59,235 bases of DNA from Lachnospiraceae bacterium. Lineage in GTDB: Bacteria; Bacillota; Clostridia; Lachnospirales; Lachnospiraceae. Positions 8,697 through 17,077 of this stretch are shown here, one piece after another. The notes under the pieces were generated by a model. The model ran no database searches, was not told where the DNA came from, and saw only the letters and a list, made by a program, of their open reading frames with translations. The translations under genes were made by a program, and so were the position numbers. Numbering within the stretch: position 1 is the stretch's first letter; every line of letters begins with the position of its first letter. Location: positions 1 through 59,235 of the forward strand of contig SVFC01000014.1 of NCBI GenBank assembly GCA_015057035.1, given 5' to 3'.

Positions 8697-8780
8697 TGCC
8701 GGCGACCGGAATCGAACCGGTACGATGTCGCCACCACAGGATTTTAAGTCCTGCGCGTCTGCCAGTTCCGCCACGCCGGC
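8697..8780 (-). tRNA. tRNA-Leu (anticodon UAA)
   Basis: The acceptor pairs GCCGGCG (8774-8780) with CGCCGGC (8698-8704). The anticodon stem CAGGA/TCCTG encloses CTTAAAA, giving UAA. There is a long variable arm and the T-loop GGTTCGATTCC. The discriminator is A and CCA is not encoded, so the cca gene of this window would add it. Confidence 0.95.
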
Positions 8781-8787
8781 AATTCAA

Positions 8788-8869
8788 TGGGCAGAGGTGG
8801 ATTCGAACCACCGAAGCAATTTGCAGCAGATTTACAGTCTGTCCCCTTTGGCCACTCGGGAATCTGCCC
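8788..8869 (-). tRNA. tRNA-Tyr (anticodon GUA)
   Basis: Acceptor GGGCAGA/TCTGCCC, anticodon loop CTGTAAA (GUA), long variable arm as expected for bacterial tRNA-Tyr, T-loop GGTTCGAATCC. CCA is not encoded. It lies 7 bases upstream of tRNA-Leu in one transcript. Confidence 0.95.
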
Positions 8870-8892
8870 ATATTGTCTCCTGACAAGGTTAG

Positions 8893-8921
8893 AGTATAGC
8901 ATACCCTCACGAAATCTACAA
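8893..8921 (-). promoter_or_regulatory. Promoter of the tRNA pair
   Basis: Minus strand -35 TTGTAG (8916-8921), 17-bp spacer containing TGC directly before the -10, TATACT (8893-8898); about 24 bases upstream of tRNA-Tyr. Confidence 0.7.
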
Positions 8922-8948
8922 GTACCTTTTTTATTTTTCCAATTTATT

Positions 8949-9800
8949 TTAATACAGAATCCACTCTGCCAAAATAGCGTACAATTCTCTCACGTAATAG
9001 GTAGGAAATAACCATACGGCAGTTTGTGCAGGTTTCGCGCCCCACACCATTTTGTTATCATCTGCAAGCATCCCTGCGCGATAGATATGGTACTCATTGG
9101 TTACAATTACTATTTTCTCAAACAGTCCATTTTTCTCAATGACTTCTTTGGAAAAAGCAATGTTTTCTTCTGTGGAAGTAGACTTGTCTTCCTTATATAT
9201 GCGTTCAGGATCAATTCCCTTGTTCACTAGCCAACGATACATACATTCCGCTTCTGATATATCTTCTCCCGGCCCCTGTCCACCAGACACTACACAGTCC
9301 GCATCAGGATGCTCCATCAGATACTCGTATGCAGCTTCCAATCTCTCTACCAAGGACAGGCTCGCCCGCTCTCCATATACTCTGCATCCTAGTACCACAG
9401 CAGTACTGGCTTCCGTCCCCTGCTTCATACAGGCACCAACCATGCAAGCACTTTCTACCACAACTAGCGTAGCGCAGATTATCAGTAGCACTCCCGTAGT
9501 CGCCATTGGAACCTTAGCCAAACGCAAGGTCCACCATTTTCCTATCAGTTTGTGCACAACAGGGGTAAATATCATATAAAGAATCCACATTATAGAGAGA
9601 ACGATTCCCGTAATGTTTCCAAGATTTAAAATCCCCGCCACTGTCAAAGGCGCCCAAAATAACAACAAACATATAACGCCTACCATCAAGCCCACAAGGC
9701 GAAGCAGTTTCATCCAATTCTTCTTTTCTATATGAAACTTTTTCAATGACTTTCTGTCCCTTTTTTTCTTGTCTACTTTTCTTATCATCGTAGATTTCAT
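8949..9800 (-). CDS. YdcF/SanA-like membrane protein (DUF218)
   Basis: A 283-residue protein with a basic N-terminus, about three membrane helices (roughly 30-50, 55-78 and 92-115), and a C-terminal DUF218 domain. That domain starts VVLGCRVYGERAS and carries VVSGGQGPGEDISEAECM and TSTEENIAFSKEV. Relatives such as SanA and ElyC affect envelope permeability and envelope biogenesis; the biochemistry of this one is unknown. GGGAGG lies about 13 bases before the ATG at 9800 and nearer a second ATG at 9807 in another frame, so initiation may be weak. It follows a gap holding a candidate small RNA. Confidence 0.85.
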   Translation of the reverse strand: MKSTMIRKVDKKKRDRKSLKKFHIEKKNWMKLLRLVGLMVGVICLLLFWAPLTVAGILNLGNITGIVLSIMWILYMIFTPVVHKLIGKWWTLRLAKVPMATTGVLLIICATLVVVESACMVGACMKQGTEASTAVVLGCRVYGERASLSLVERLEAAYEYLMEHPDADCVVSGGQGPGEDISEAECMYRWLVNKGIDPERIYKEDKSTSTEENIAFSKEVIEKNGLFEKIVIVTNEYHIYRAGMLADDNKMVWGAKPAQTAVWLFPTYYVRELYAILAEWILY

Positions 9801-9988
9801 TTTTCATTCAACCTCCCAACGAATCGTCCGTTTACATCGCACACAAAATCTGTGTCATAGGATGTTTTCTGCATTGTAACAGCATCTGTTTTCCGCTTCA
9901 ATACCCTTGCCACCGATTTAAACACCTCTTCGAAAAATCTTCAGGAAGTCTTAATATTTGTTTATATCTAATATTTGTCTATATAAAG

Positions 9989-10084
9989 TAAAAAAGACAG
10001 CCGTCGATCTGCTGTCTTTTTAGGAGAAGGTATTTTTACTATGGGGTTAGTAAAAACTATATAATGTATTGGGGGGTTTTTACA
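9989..10084 (-). ncRNA. Candidate small RNA with C-rich loop and anti-Shine-Dalgarno stretch
   Basis: Within the 447-base gap between ydcF and ftsH there is a minus-strand unit with an extended -10 (TG then TATTAT, 10091-10099). A perfect 8-bp stem GTAAAAAC/GTTTTTAC (10050-10057 with 10076-10083) closes an 18-base loop beginning CCCCC. An unpaired CCTTCTCCT follows, complementary to AGGAG-type ribosome sites. It ends in a 10-bp terminator stem AAAAGACAGC/GCTGTCTTTT (9992-10020) with a U run. No reading frame fits. C-rich single strands and anti-SD motifs are typical of Gram-positive trans-acting RNAs. Expression is not proven. Confidence 0.4.
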
Positions 10085-10116
10085 TTGATTATAATATCAC
10101 TATTCCACAGATAAGT

Positions 10117-10157
10117 GTGCACAAACTTTACAAAAGTTTAACACTTTTTTTGTGCAC
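10117..10157. repeat. Inverted repeat upstream of the candidate small RNA
   Basis: GTGCACAAA (10117-10125) and TTTGTGCAC (10149-10157) are exact inverted copies, with a nested AAACTTT/AAAGTTT pair between them. The position overlaps where the -35 of the candidate small RNA should lie, so it may be an operator. Confidence 0.5.
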
Positions 10158-10206
10158 TTTTTTACCCTCTTAAAAAGCATGTCCATTTTTGCGCAAAAAT
10201 ATACAC

Positions 10207-10237
10207 AAAAAACCGGACAAATCTTTGCCCGGTTTTT
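10207..10237 (-). terminator. Terminator after ftsH
   Basis: Stem AAAACCGGGCAAA/TTTGTCCGGTTTT-like hairpin (one G-U/A-C irregularity) followed by TTTTTTG on the minus strand, just after the ftsH stop. Confidence 0.85.
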
Positions 10238-10247
10238 GAAAACACCA

Positions 10248-12074
10248 TTAACTAAATAATGCCTCGAACTCTTCTCTTGTAATTTTTTCCTTTTCAAGAA
10301 GAAGTTCTGCACAGGAATCCAAAACATCGCGATGCTCAACAATCATACTCTTTGCTTTCGCATAAGCATCATCGATAATTCCCTTTACCTCTGTATCAAT
10401 AGATTCTGCCACATTCTCACTGTAGCTACGGGTATGAGCCAGATCTCTTCCGATAAATACTTCATCATCTTCATTTGTATAGCACACAAGGCCTACATTA
10501 GAAGACATTCCATATTTGGTTACCATATCTCTGGCAATCCTTGTACACTGCTTAATATCCTGGGACGCTCCTGTGGTTACATCATCGGCAAGAATCAGTT
10601 CTTCTGCTACACGACCACCAAGACCAACAATAATCTGCTGAATCATACGTCCCTTCGAATTAAACATCTCATCCTTCTCAGGAAGAGGCATCGTGTAACC
10701 TGCTGCTCCGTTTCCTGTTGGGATAATAGATACTGTATGCACAGGCCCCACATCAGGAAGCAGATGGAACAGGATTGCATGTCCCGCTTCATGATAAGCA
10801 GTAATACGTTTTTCCTTGTCGGAAATGACACGACTCTTCTTTTCTGTGCCGATACCAACTTTAACAAAGGACTTATTAATATCAGCCTGTGTAATAAATC
10901 CACGATTTTCCTTCGCTGTTACAATGGCAGCTTCGTTCAGGAGGTTTTCCAAATCCGCTCCAGTAAAACCTGCAGTGGTCTGCGCCACCTGTTTCAAATC
11001 CACATCATCACTCAGTGGCTTATTCTTAGCATGAATCTGCAGGATTTCCTCTCTGCCCAGTACGTCAGGACGTCCAACCACAATCTTTCTGTCGAATCGA
11101 CCTGGACGCATAATCGCTGGGTCAAGAATGTCCACACGGTTTGTAGCAGCCATAACGATAATGCCTTCATTCACTCCGAAGCCATCCATTTCCACCAGCA
11201 TCTGGTTCAATGTCTGCTCACGTTCATCATGTCCGCCGCCCATACCTGTGCCACGACGTCTTGCCACCGCATCAATCTCATCAATAAAAACAATACAAGG
11301 CGCATTTTTCTTGGCATCCTCAAACAAATCTCTCACACGGGATGCACCAACACCTACAAACATTTCAACGAAATCCGAACCGGATATACTAAAGAACGGA
11401 ACTCCCGCTTCCCCTGCAACCGCTTTTGCAAGAAGCGTCTTACCGGTTCCTGGAGGTCCCACAAGAAGAACTCCCTTAGGGATTCTTGCCCCAAGCTTTG
11501 TATATTTACCTGGCGCACGAAGAAAATCCACAATCTCTTCCAAATCTTCTTTTTCTTCACGAAGACCGGCCACTTTTTCAAAGGTTACCTTATTCTCATC
11601 ATTGGTAGCCATTTTCGCACGACTTTTTCCAAAGTTTAGCATCTTGCTGCCACCACCCTGCTGTGCAGAATGGCTTGTCAAAATCAAAAACAGAATAAAC
11701 ATTGCTCCCAAAATCATAATATATGGGAGAAGCTTTAACAGCCAACTCTCTGTAGGCACATCTACCAACGCATAGTTGGTAAATTCATGCTGCTTCATCA
11801 GTTCCTGAATCTCATTCACGTCCGAAACGTATAATTTTGCCTGGGACTTATCCTTCATCTGGATAGTCACACTACCTGTTGGAACTTCCTTATTCTGTGT
11901 GATTTTTACTGCTTCCACATTACCTGATTCCAACGCAGCTTCAAAGCCCGCTTCTGTAATAGTGGTCATTTTGTTCGGCATAGTTGTAATGTACCACACG
12001 AAAACAAATGATAGGATTAGCAGGACATACATACCCCAGCCCTGAAAACTATGATTCTTTCTCTTTGTATTCAA
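10248..12074 (-). CDS. ftsH: ATP-dependent zinc metalloprotease FtsH
   Basis: A membrane AAA+ protease of 608 residues that degrades damaged or regulated membrane and cytosolic proteins as a hexamer. There are two membrane helices (about 12-31 and 112-131) around an extracytoplasmic domain, Walker A GPPGTGKT near residue 205, Walker [11 protein letters not shown], the second region of homology, and the zinc site HEAGH near residue 425 with the downstream Glu/Asp ligand region. It is the last gene of the spoIIE-tilS-hpt-ftsH run, 14 bases after hpt, and has its own terminator. This gene order is conserved across Firmicutes. Confidence 0.98.
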   Translation of the reverse strand: MNTKRKNHSFQGWGMYVLLILSFVFVWYITTMPNKMTTITEAGFEAALESGNVEAVKITQNKEVPTGSVTIQMKDKSQAKLYVSDVNEIQELMKQHEFTNYALVDVPTESWLLKLLPYIMILGAMFILFLILTSHSAQQGGGSKMLNFGKSRAKMATNDENKVTFEKVAGLREEKEDLEEIVDFLRAPGKYTKLGARIPKGVLLVGPPGTGKTLLAKAVAGEAGVPFFSISGSDFVEMFVGVGASRVRDLFEDAKKNAPCIVFIDEIDAVARRRGTGMGGGHDEREQTLNQMLVEMDGFGVNEGIIVMAATNRVDILDPAIMRPGRFDRKIVVGRPDVLGREEILQIHAKNKPLSDDVDLKQVAQTTAGFTGADLENLLNEAAIVTAKENRGFITQADINKSFVKVGIGTEKKSRVISDKEKRITAYHEAGHAILFHLLPDVGPVHTVSIIPTGNGAAGYTMPLPEKDEMFNSKGRMIQQIIVGLGGRVAEELILADDVTTGASQDIKQCTRIARDMVTKYGMSSNVGLVCYTNEDDEVFIGRDLAHTRSYSENVAESIDTEVKGIIDDAYAKAKSMIVEHRDVLDSCAELLLEKEKITREEFEALFS

Positions 12075-12088
12075 CTCTTTTCTCCTTA

Positions 12089-12625
12089 CTATTCTTCCAC
12101 AAATCCAATATATGGAAGATTTCTATATCTCTGATCCCAATCAAGTCCATATCCAACTACAAACTTGTCTGGAATTACGAATCCGGTGTAGTCTACTACC
12201 ACATCATGCACCACACGACGGTCTGGCTTATCTAATAATGTACACAGGGTAAGTGTCTTTGGATTTCTACTCTGGAAATACTGTAACAATCTGCTCAAAG
12301 TATTACCGGAATCAATAATATCTTCAACCACAATAACATTTTTTCCTTCAATGTCTCCCGTCAGATCCTGTTTGATATTAATAACACCTGAAGAAGCGGT
12401 TGCTGCACCATAACTGGAAACTGTCATAAAATCCATTTCCATTGGAAGTTCAATCTTTTTGGCAAGTTCTGTGGTAAAAAATACAGAGCCTTTCAAAATA
12501 CATACCAAATAAACCGTTTCACCCTCAAAACGTTTTGTAATCTCTGCACCCATTTCCGCAATACGTTTTTGAATATCTTCTTCTGAAATCATAACTGAAA
12601 TCTTATGTTTCTTTGTAAAATCCAT
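12089..12625 (-). CDS. hpt: Hypoxanthine phosphoribosyltransferase
   Basis: Purine salvage: hypoxanthine or guanine plus PRPP gives IMP or GMP. The 178-residue protein has the PRPP-binding motif VIVVEDIIDSGNTL and the usual C-terminal base-binding DFVVGYGLDW-like segment (DKFVVGYGLDWDQRYRN). GGAGGAAGAGAAA precedes the ATG at 12625, which lies 23 bases inside the 3' end of tilS, so translation is coupled. An internal ATG at 12592 has no comparable site. Confidence 0.96.
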   Translation of the reverse strand: MDFTKKHKISVMISEEDIQKRIAEMGAEITKRFEGETVYLVCILKGSVFFTTELAKKIELPMEMDFMTVSSYGAATASSGVINIKQDLTGDIEGKNVIVVEDIIDSGNTLSRLLQYFQSRNPKTLTLCTLLDKPDRRVVHDVVVDYTGFVIPDKFVVGYGLDWDQRYRNLPYIGFVEE

Positions 12626-14084
12626 TTTCTCTTCCTCCGATGTACTCTAATTCTACAATTACCTGTGTATTTTCTGTTACTTTGATGTTTTCACTAATAC
12701 GTCCACCTACTAACCACAACACATATGATTCCTGTGCCAAAACCCACATTTTGTCGCGCTCCTCTACAGGAATTTTCTCATCCACAAAATAGTTCTGTAG
12801 CTTTTTGCGATGTCCCTGACTATCACTAATGAAATAATCACCTTCCCTGCGAACTCTGATGGAAAAACCTTGCTTTATCTTATCATAATCCAGCCATTTC
12901 GTATATGTTTTTTTCGGAATTTCCATAGCTGACTTATTATAACCCAAAACACGAATTCTCAAACACTCCTGAGGGACTCCCAGGACCACCTCTTTCACAT
13001 CTCCACTTAAGAGAAGGCTCTCCAACTCTTCAAAAGACACACAAATTACTTCGGAGGCAGTCACGACCGGCTCCACCAATGTCTCTTCCTTCGCAAGCAC
13101 AAGCTTATCAAAGGTTCTCTTCCCCATCATCTTATATGGAAGATGCACCTCTTTTCCTGACTGCTTCTGACACAGCTCTAACAAATCCATCACATTTCCT
13201 GAAGTAATATCTTTGCGGCTTCCCGCCAGTTGAACCATCATCTTCATCAGCAATTCTTTTTGAACCACAGAATGCAATTTATGAAAACTTTCCACTTCTA
13301 ATTCTATACTACATACAGTTCCATTTGCCTTGTGCTGTCGCACCATCCGCTCCCATGCTTTTTCCGTTTCTCCTTCCAGAAAATCGTTCAACTCCCACAT
13401 ATATCCAGCCATATCAGTCATATGTGATACTGCCTGTTCATTGACTGCTACAAGCTTTGGCAGAACCTCCCTGCGCAGATAGTTTCTACTGTAATCTACT
13501 TCCAGGTTGGTGCTGTCCGTACGATGTATCTGATTTCGTTGTGCCAGCATATGTTCAATTTCTTCCCTATGCACTCGAAGCATTGGGCGTAAATACATAA
13601 CTCCATGCTCATCTTTTCGCACAGGCTGAATCCCACTCATCCCTGTCAGTCTACTACCACGGATCATTTGAAACAAAATGGTTTCAGCATTATCCTCCAT
13701 ATGGTGAGCAAGAACTACCTTTGCATTCTTTTGCATAGCGACACGGGAAAACTGCTCATAACGAAGTATTCTTGCGGCTTCTTCCTCACTGAGCCCCTTA
13801 TCTTTGCCAAACCCTAGCACATCCACCGTCACACAGGTTAATGGCACACCCAAAGACGCGCATAAGTCCTGTACAAAACGCTGGTCCTCCAAGGATTCCT
13901 CTCCACGAATTCCATGCTCTACATGGATTGCTTCCAGAGAAAACTGCATGAATTGCTGTAACTCCACAAGTGCCAGCAATAAGCATACCGAATCCGCACC
14001 ACCAGACACTGCCGCCAGCAGCACATCCCCTGGGGAAACCATATTCCATTCTTCCATCATCTTCTGTATATTTTTTTGAATCAT
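12603..14084 (-). CDS. tilS: tRNA(Ile)-lysidine synthetase
   Basis: Converts the wobble cytidine of the CAU-anticodon tRNA-Ile to lysidine, an essential step for reading AUA. The 493-residue protein has the N-type ATP-pyrophosphatase loop AVSGGADSVCLLLAL near residue 28, the DxDHGIR-like HVEHGIRGEES, and the C-terminal substrate-binding domain. The ATG at 14084 overlaps the spoIIE stop as TAATG and has GGGAGAAA upstream, so it is preferred to a TTG at 14096. Coupling to spoIIE makes an essential translation gene depend partly on a sporulation-gene transcript, or implies an internal promoter. Confidence 0.95.
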   Translation of the reverse strand: MIQKNIQKMMEEWNMVSPGDVLLAAVSGGADSVCLLLALVELQQFMQFSLEAIHVEHGIRGEESLEDQRFVQDLCASLGVPLTCVTVDVLGFGKDKGLSEEEAARILRYEQFSRVAMQKNAKVVLAHHMEDNAETILFQMIRGSRLTGMSGIQPVRKDEHGVMYLRPMLRVHREEIEHMLAQRNQIHRTDSTNLEVDYSRNYLRREVLPKLVAVNEQAVSHMTDMAGYMWELNDFLEGETEKAWERMVRQHKANGTVCSIELEVESFHKLHSVVQKELLMKMMVQLAGSRKDITSGNVMDLLELCQKQSGKEVHLPYKMMGKRTFDKLVLAKEETLVEPVVTASEVICVSFEELESLLLSGDVKEVVLGVPQECLRIRVLGYNKSAMEIPKKTYTKWLDYDKIKQGFSIRVRREGDYFISDSQGHRKKLQNYFVDEKIPVEERDKMWVLAQESYVLWLVGGRISENIKVTENTQVIVELEYIGGRENGFYKET

Positions 14085-15943
14085 TATTTCTCCCAAATGC
14101 CCGTTACTAACACCGTCATATCGTCCATAGCATATCCTCCCGTTCGAAACATTACCTGTTCCAAAATAGATTCTGCCAGCACGCCTGCATTATCCGTTTT
14201 TATCATACTAATAATATCCGCCAGATTTTCTTTTGGATTTCTAACATGAAGATATTCTATCACACCATCGGTTACCATTACAAGAAAATCACCACTTTGA
14301 AGTTTTCTTTTCACACTTTCTACTTCCATTCGCACATCCGCACCTGCAGGAAGACTACATTCATCAATGCATTCCACTTCATTTCCTCGCTTAATAAATG
14401 TAGCAGCACCACCAATTTTAATGAGTTCCAGTTCCCCAGTATACATATCAATCACACCATAATCCAAAGTGGAATATATATCATTTTCCCCTTGAAGAAC
14501 CATTGCAGAATTCATTAGCTTTATGGCCGTTTCCTTGCGGAATCCAGCTTCAATAAACTTCTGTAACAGGTCCACCACCATTTCACTTTCCTGTTTTGCA
14601 CGGACCCCTGAACCCATACCATCCGAAAGACATATATGATAATTCCCATCGTCCATAGCAAAAAAAGATGCGTTATCACCATTTACTGGAGAACCATTTT
14701 TCTTTTCTTCCGCAATGCCCTGTAGCCCATAGAATTTTGTATCCTCATAGACCACCACAAAAGCCCCTTCCTGAGTCAAAATATTTTTACTATCCTTGCC
14801 CAGTCGCATCGATTTATGAAAGGCATTTTCCACCGCTGTCAAATAATGCTTCGTGGGAATCCCACCATCCCATTTCGTTGCCACATAAGCCTCCAGACAA
14901 AGCCGTCCATTCTCTTCATAGATGTGGAGATTGTCCACAATCAACCCCTTTTCTCTGGCTTCCAGAGCTATTTGGGATAACAATCCTGTATATTGCTTGT
15001 CCAGATTTATGCGAGATGCAACCCATTCTTCCATCAGCCCCGCCATGGCATCTAATTGCTTTGCTATCATATAGCGATTTTCCTGCAGTCGATTATACCA
15101 GGCATGGTTCAACTCCAATCGCGAGAATGCAGCAATCGCCTCTTCCACCATATTTTTATACTGAGCACACTCCTCCACATAGGAATTTTGTAGCAACTCT
15201 TCTTTTTCACAATGATTAATCACAGCATACAGTAGTGCACGAATTCCGCCTTGTCTACGCATTCGATTTTCATTCCAGCAAATAGCGCAGGTATCGCAGG
15301 CCGCACATAATTTTCCTGTCAATTCCTGTTCCAGCACTCCTACCTCCTCTGTAATCATCTTTTCCCTAGGCTGACTCATGGACAAAAACACATCCGATAA
15401 GCCATTCACAGCATAAGCCAGCGACTCCATTCTCTCCCTTTCTCTGCCATAAGCAGGGACCATTTCAAAGGGTTTGACCTCTTTGGCGTCTATGTGCCAC
15501 TTTATATAAAAAGGCAGTGTAGAAAGATAATATATTCCTATTGCAGCTCCGAAAACAATGCATGCTTCACTCATTCCCAGAAGCACCATGTCTAAGCCTG
15601 TGATTTGGAAAGACTTTTCCGCAAAGTGCATAATCAATGTTGCAACCGCAGCCAAAAGCCCAGACTCCCACACATTGCACCCGTGATTCATCCATCGGTA
15701 CAACCTTGTGGCAATTGCCACAACCAGTAACACAAAGACATATTTTATCATCATCCCCAGGGGCAAAAAAACAGCGATTCCTGCAAGACTCCCCAAAACA
15801 ACCATAATCGATGCATTTTCCGTGGTACTATATGCAGCAAAAAACGCCGGCAAAATTGGATAACATCCCATAATGCCAACCGCTCCACTAAGAAAGGCCA
15901 AGATACCTTTTCCAACTTCTTTTACAAATCCTAGTAATTTCAT
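14084..15943 (-). CDS. spoIIE: Stage II sporulation protein E (SpoIIE), PP2C phosphatase
   Basis: Dephosphorylates SpoIIAA to release sigma-F in the forespore and takes part in polar septation. The N-terminal 190 residues are hydrophobic with several membrane helices. A central soluble region holds the cysteine cluster CAACDTCAICW. The C-terminal PP2C domain (about 400-619) has metal ligands in LSDGMGSG and VTDGV. At 619 residues it is shorter than the Bacillus protein because the membrane part is reduced. The ATG at 15943 has TGGAGGTTATT; the upstream ATG at 15967 would precede the predicted transcription start. The promoter is of the Spo0A type (15970-16034). Confidence 0.93.
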   Translation of the reverse strand: MKLLGFVKEVGKGILAFLSGAVGIMGCYPILPAFFAAYSTTENASIMVVLGSLAGIAVFLPLGMMIKYVFVLLVVAIATRLYRWMNHGCNVWESGLLAAVATLIMHFAEKSFQITGLDMVLLGMSEACIVFGAAIGIYYLSTLPFYIKWHIDAKEVKPFEMVPAYGRERERMESLAYAVNGLSDVFLSMSQPREKMITEEVGVLEQELTGKLCAACDTCAICWNENRMRRQGGIRALLYAVINHCEKEELLQNSYVEECAQYKNMVEEAIAAFSRLELNHAWYNRLQENRYMIAKQLDAMAGLMEEWVASRINLDKQYTGLLSQIALEAREKGLIVDNLHIYEENGRLCLEAYVATKWDGGIPTKHYLTAVENAFHKSMRLGKDSKNILTQEGAFVVVYEDTKFYGLQGIAEEKKNGSPVNGDNASFFAMDDGNYHICLSDGMGSGVRAKQESEMVVDLLQKFIEAGFRKETAIKLMNSAMVLQGENDIYSTLDYGVIDMYTGELELIKIGGAATFIKRGNEVECIDECSLPAGADVRMEVESVKRKLQSGDFLVMVTDGVIEYLHVRNPKENLADIISMIKTDNAGVLAESILEQVMFRTGGYAMDDMTVLVTGIWEK

Positions 15944-15969
15944 AATAACCTCCATTTTCTTTTTCATTG

Positions 15970-16034
15970 ATTATAGAGGTCTATTTCCGTTTTCTTTGTC
16001 AAACCAAGGGAGTGTTCCCCAGAATTTTTCGTCA
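15970..16034 (-). promoter_or_regulatory. Spo0A-type spoIIE promoter with 21-bp spacer
   Basis: Minus strand -35 TTGACA (15997-16002) and -10 TATAAT (15970-15975) are both perfect but 21 bp apart, too far for ordinary sigma-A use. TGACGAA, a match to the 0A box TGNCGAA, lies at 16028-16034; TGACAAA at the -35 is one mismatch away. The Bacillus spoIIE promoter has the same 21-bp spacing and needs Spo0A-P. Confidence 0.75.
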
Positions 16035-16069
16035 AAAAAAACGACGAATTGCTTTTATTCGTCGTTTTC
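16034..16069 (-). terminator. Terminator overlapping the divIC stop
   Basis: AAAACGACGAAT pairs with ATTCGTCGTTTT and is followed by a long T run; the divIC stop codon is in the loop-proximal side. The 0A box of spoIIE abuts the T run. Confidence 0.85.
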
Positions 16070-16351
16070 TTTAAAAATGATTTCATTTTCCGATATAATT
16101 CCCAGTTTATACGCAATTTCTTTTATGTATTCTATGGTCTGCGTATAGAGATTCAATTCTTCAATCTCTTCCCCTCGCTGAGATTCGTTCTCTAACTGCT
16201 CCTGCAAATTCTGTTCGCGATCTGCCAGAAGAGCATCTTTTTCTTTTAGTTTATAGATTTGGATAGACATAACTGCTACGAACACCAGCACAATAAACAC
16301 AATACTAACTGTTCCTGCATTCAGTCCTCTTCCTTTACGTTTCTTACTCAT
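16055..16351 (-). CDS. divIC: Septum formation initiator DivIC/FtsB-like
   Basis: A 98-residue bitopic protein of the divisome: short basic cytoplasmic start, one membrane helix (about 14-36), then a coiled coil rich in Glu, Gln and Leu (LKEKDALLADREQNLQEQLE) and the C-terminal LNLYTQTIEYIKEIAYKLG typical of DivIC, which bridges FtsL and DivIB. It lies between yabP and spoIIE as in other Firmicutes and ends in a terminator. Confidence 0.88.
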   Translation of the reverse strand: MSKKRKGRGLNAGTVSIVFIVLVFVAVMSIQIYKLKEKDALLADREQNLQEQLENESQRGEEIEELNLYTQTIEYIKEIAYKLGIISENEIIFKENDE

Positions 16352-16422
16352 TCGGTACCTCTTTCTTCCTTCTGTACCTCTATTCTACATACTTTTTCTT
16401 ATTCTTTCAACCTTTTGTTGAA

Positions 16423-16710
16423 TTAATGGAAAATCTTTCCTAAAAAACCATCGCCTTTTTTCACGCTAAGCGGAACTTGAGAATAAGAAAAAGCTTCTAG
16501 CATTCCCTCAATATCCACTTCTCCCTTTTCCAGGTTCAAGCGATTTACATGCAAATCTTTCCCTTTTACATGAAGCATTCCTTGCTCTGTTTCCAGCAAG
16601 ATTTCATTGATGTCAAAAGATAACACGTCCAATATTCCTGTAAAACTACCATTTTTGCGATTCGTTATCTGAATCTTATGCACTTTACTGACCACATTTT
16701 TTTCTTCCAT
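16423..16710 (-). CDS. yabP: Sporulation protein YabP
   Basis: A 95-residue protein of the YabP/YqfC family (IQITNRKNGSFTGILDVLSFDINEILLETEQGMLHVKGKDL cut here in two: the FDINEILLETEQG and VKGKDLHVNRLNLEKGEVDIEG parts are diagnostic). In Bacillus it is a sigma-E-dependent mother-cell protein needed, with YabQ, for normal spore cortex or assembly. Usually yabQ follows directly; here only 71 bases separate yabP from divIC, so yabQ is absent from the locus. Confidence 0.9.
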   Translation of the reverse strand: MEEKNVVSKVHKIQITNRKNGSFTGILDVLSFDINEILLETEQGMLHVKGKDLHVNRLNLEKGEVDIEGMLEAFSYSQVPLSVKKGDGFLGKIFH

Positions 16711-16754
16711 ACAAAAACCTCCTATATATCTACTATATTAGGAGGCTTGCACTT

Positions 16755-16997
16755 TTATGATATATATTCAAATAAATCTTTTGCTTCGTCCTTCTTGGTG
16801 GTGTCCTGAATATCCAACACTCGAACCTTCACCGTTTTCTGACCAAAAGCTATCTCGATTATGTCACCTACTTTTACGTTAACGGAAGCCTTTGCTTCTT
16901 TTCCATTCACGCTAACTCTGCCTGCATCACAAGCTTCATTGGCAACAGTTCTTCTTTTAATTAATCTGGAGACCTTTAAAAACTTGTCTAATCTCAT
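16755..16997 (-). CDS. rqcP: S4-domain RNA-binding protein RqcP (YabO/HslR family)
   Basis: An 80-residue single S4 domain: MRLDKFLKVSRLIKRRTVAN then the RVSVNGKEAKASVNVKVGD loop. In Bacillus RqcP works with RqcH to add alanine tails to nascent chains on split 50S subunits, and it is the old YabO. The ATG at 16997 is preceded by AGAAAGGGA and gives the family's usual length, so the longer start at 17036 is rejected. It follows the hup terminator by about 35 bases and leads into yabP. Confidence 0.92.
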   Translation of the reverse strand: MRLDKFLKVSRLIKRRTVANEACDAGRVSVNGKEAKASVNVKVGDIIEIAFGQKTVKVRVLDIQDTTKKDEAKDLFEYIS

Positions 16998-17031
16998 ATT
17001 TTCCCTTTCTCTGGATATCATCCTAGAAAAA

Positions 17032-17060
17032 TACAACTGCCGTACCCAAAGGTACGGCAG
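17032..17060 (-). terminator. Terminator after hup
   Basis: CTGCCGTACC pairs perfectly with GGTACGGCAG around a four-base loop (17037-17060) and is followed by TTGTATTTTT on the minus strand. Confidence 0.85.
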
Positions 17061-17077
17061 TGAATTTCAACATTTAA

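Noticed and set aside
8650-8910. Short reading frames across the tRNA genes
   Set aside because: They translate tRNA-Leu and tRNA-Tyr sequence and are frequent spurious calls.
9514-9807. Frameshift in the ydcF-like gene
   Set aside because: An ATG at 9807 opens a 97-codon frame closer to the ribosome site, but the 9800 frame is intact through the whole DUF218 domain, so no frameshift is needed.
10022-10064. Seven-codon plus-strand ORF after AGGAGAAGG
   Set aside because: The ribosome-site-like stretch is the complement of the candidate small RNA's anti-SD motif, there is no convincing plus-strand promoter, and a seven-residue peptide cannot be supported.
10332-11639. 435-codon plus-strand reading frame
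   Set aside because: Antisense of ftsH with His/Cys-rich random-looking composition and no ribosome site.
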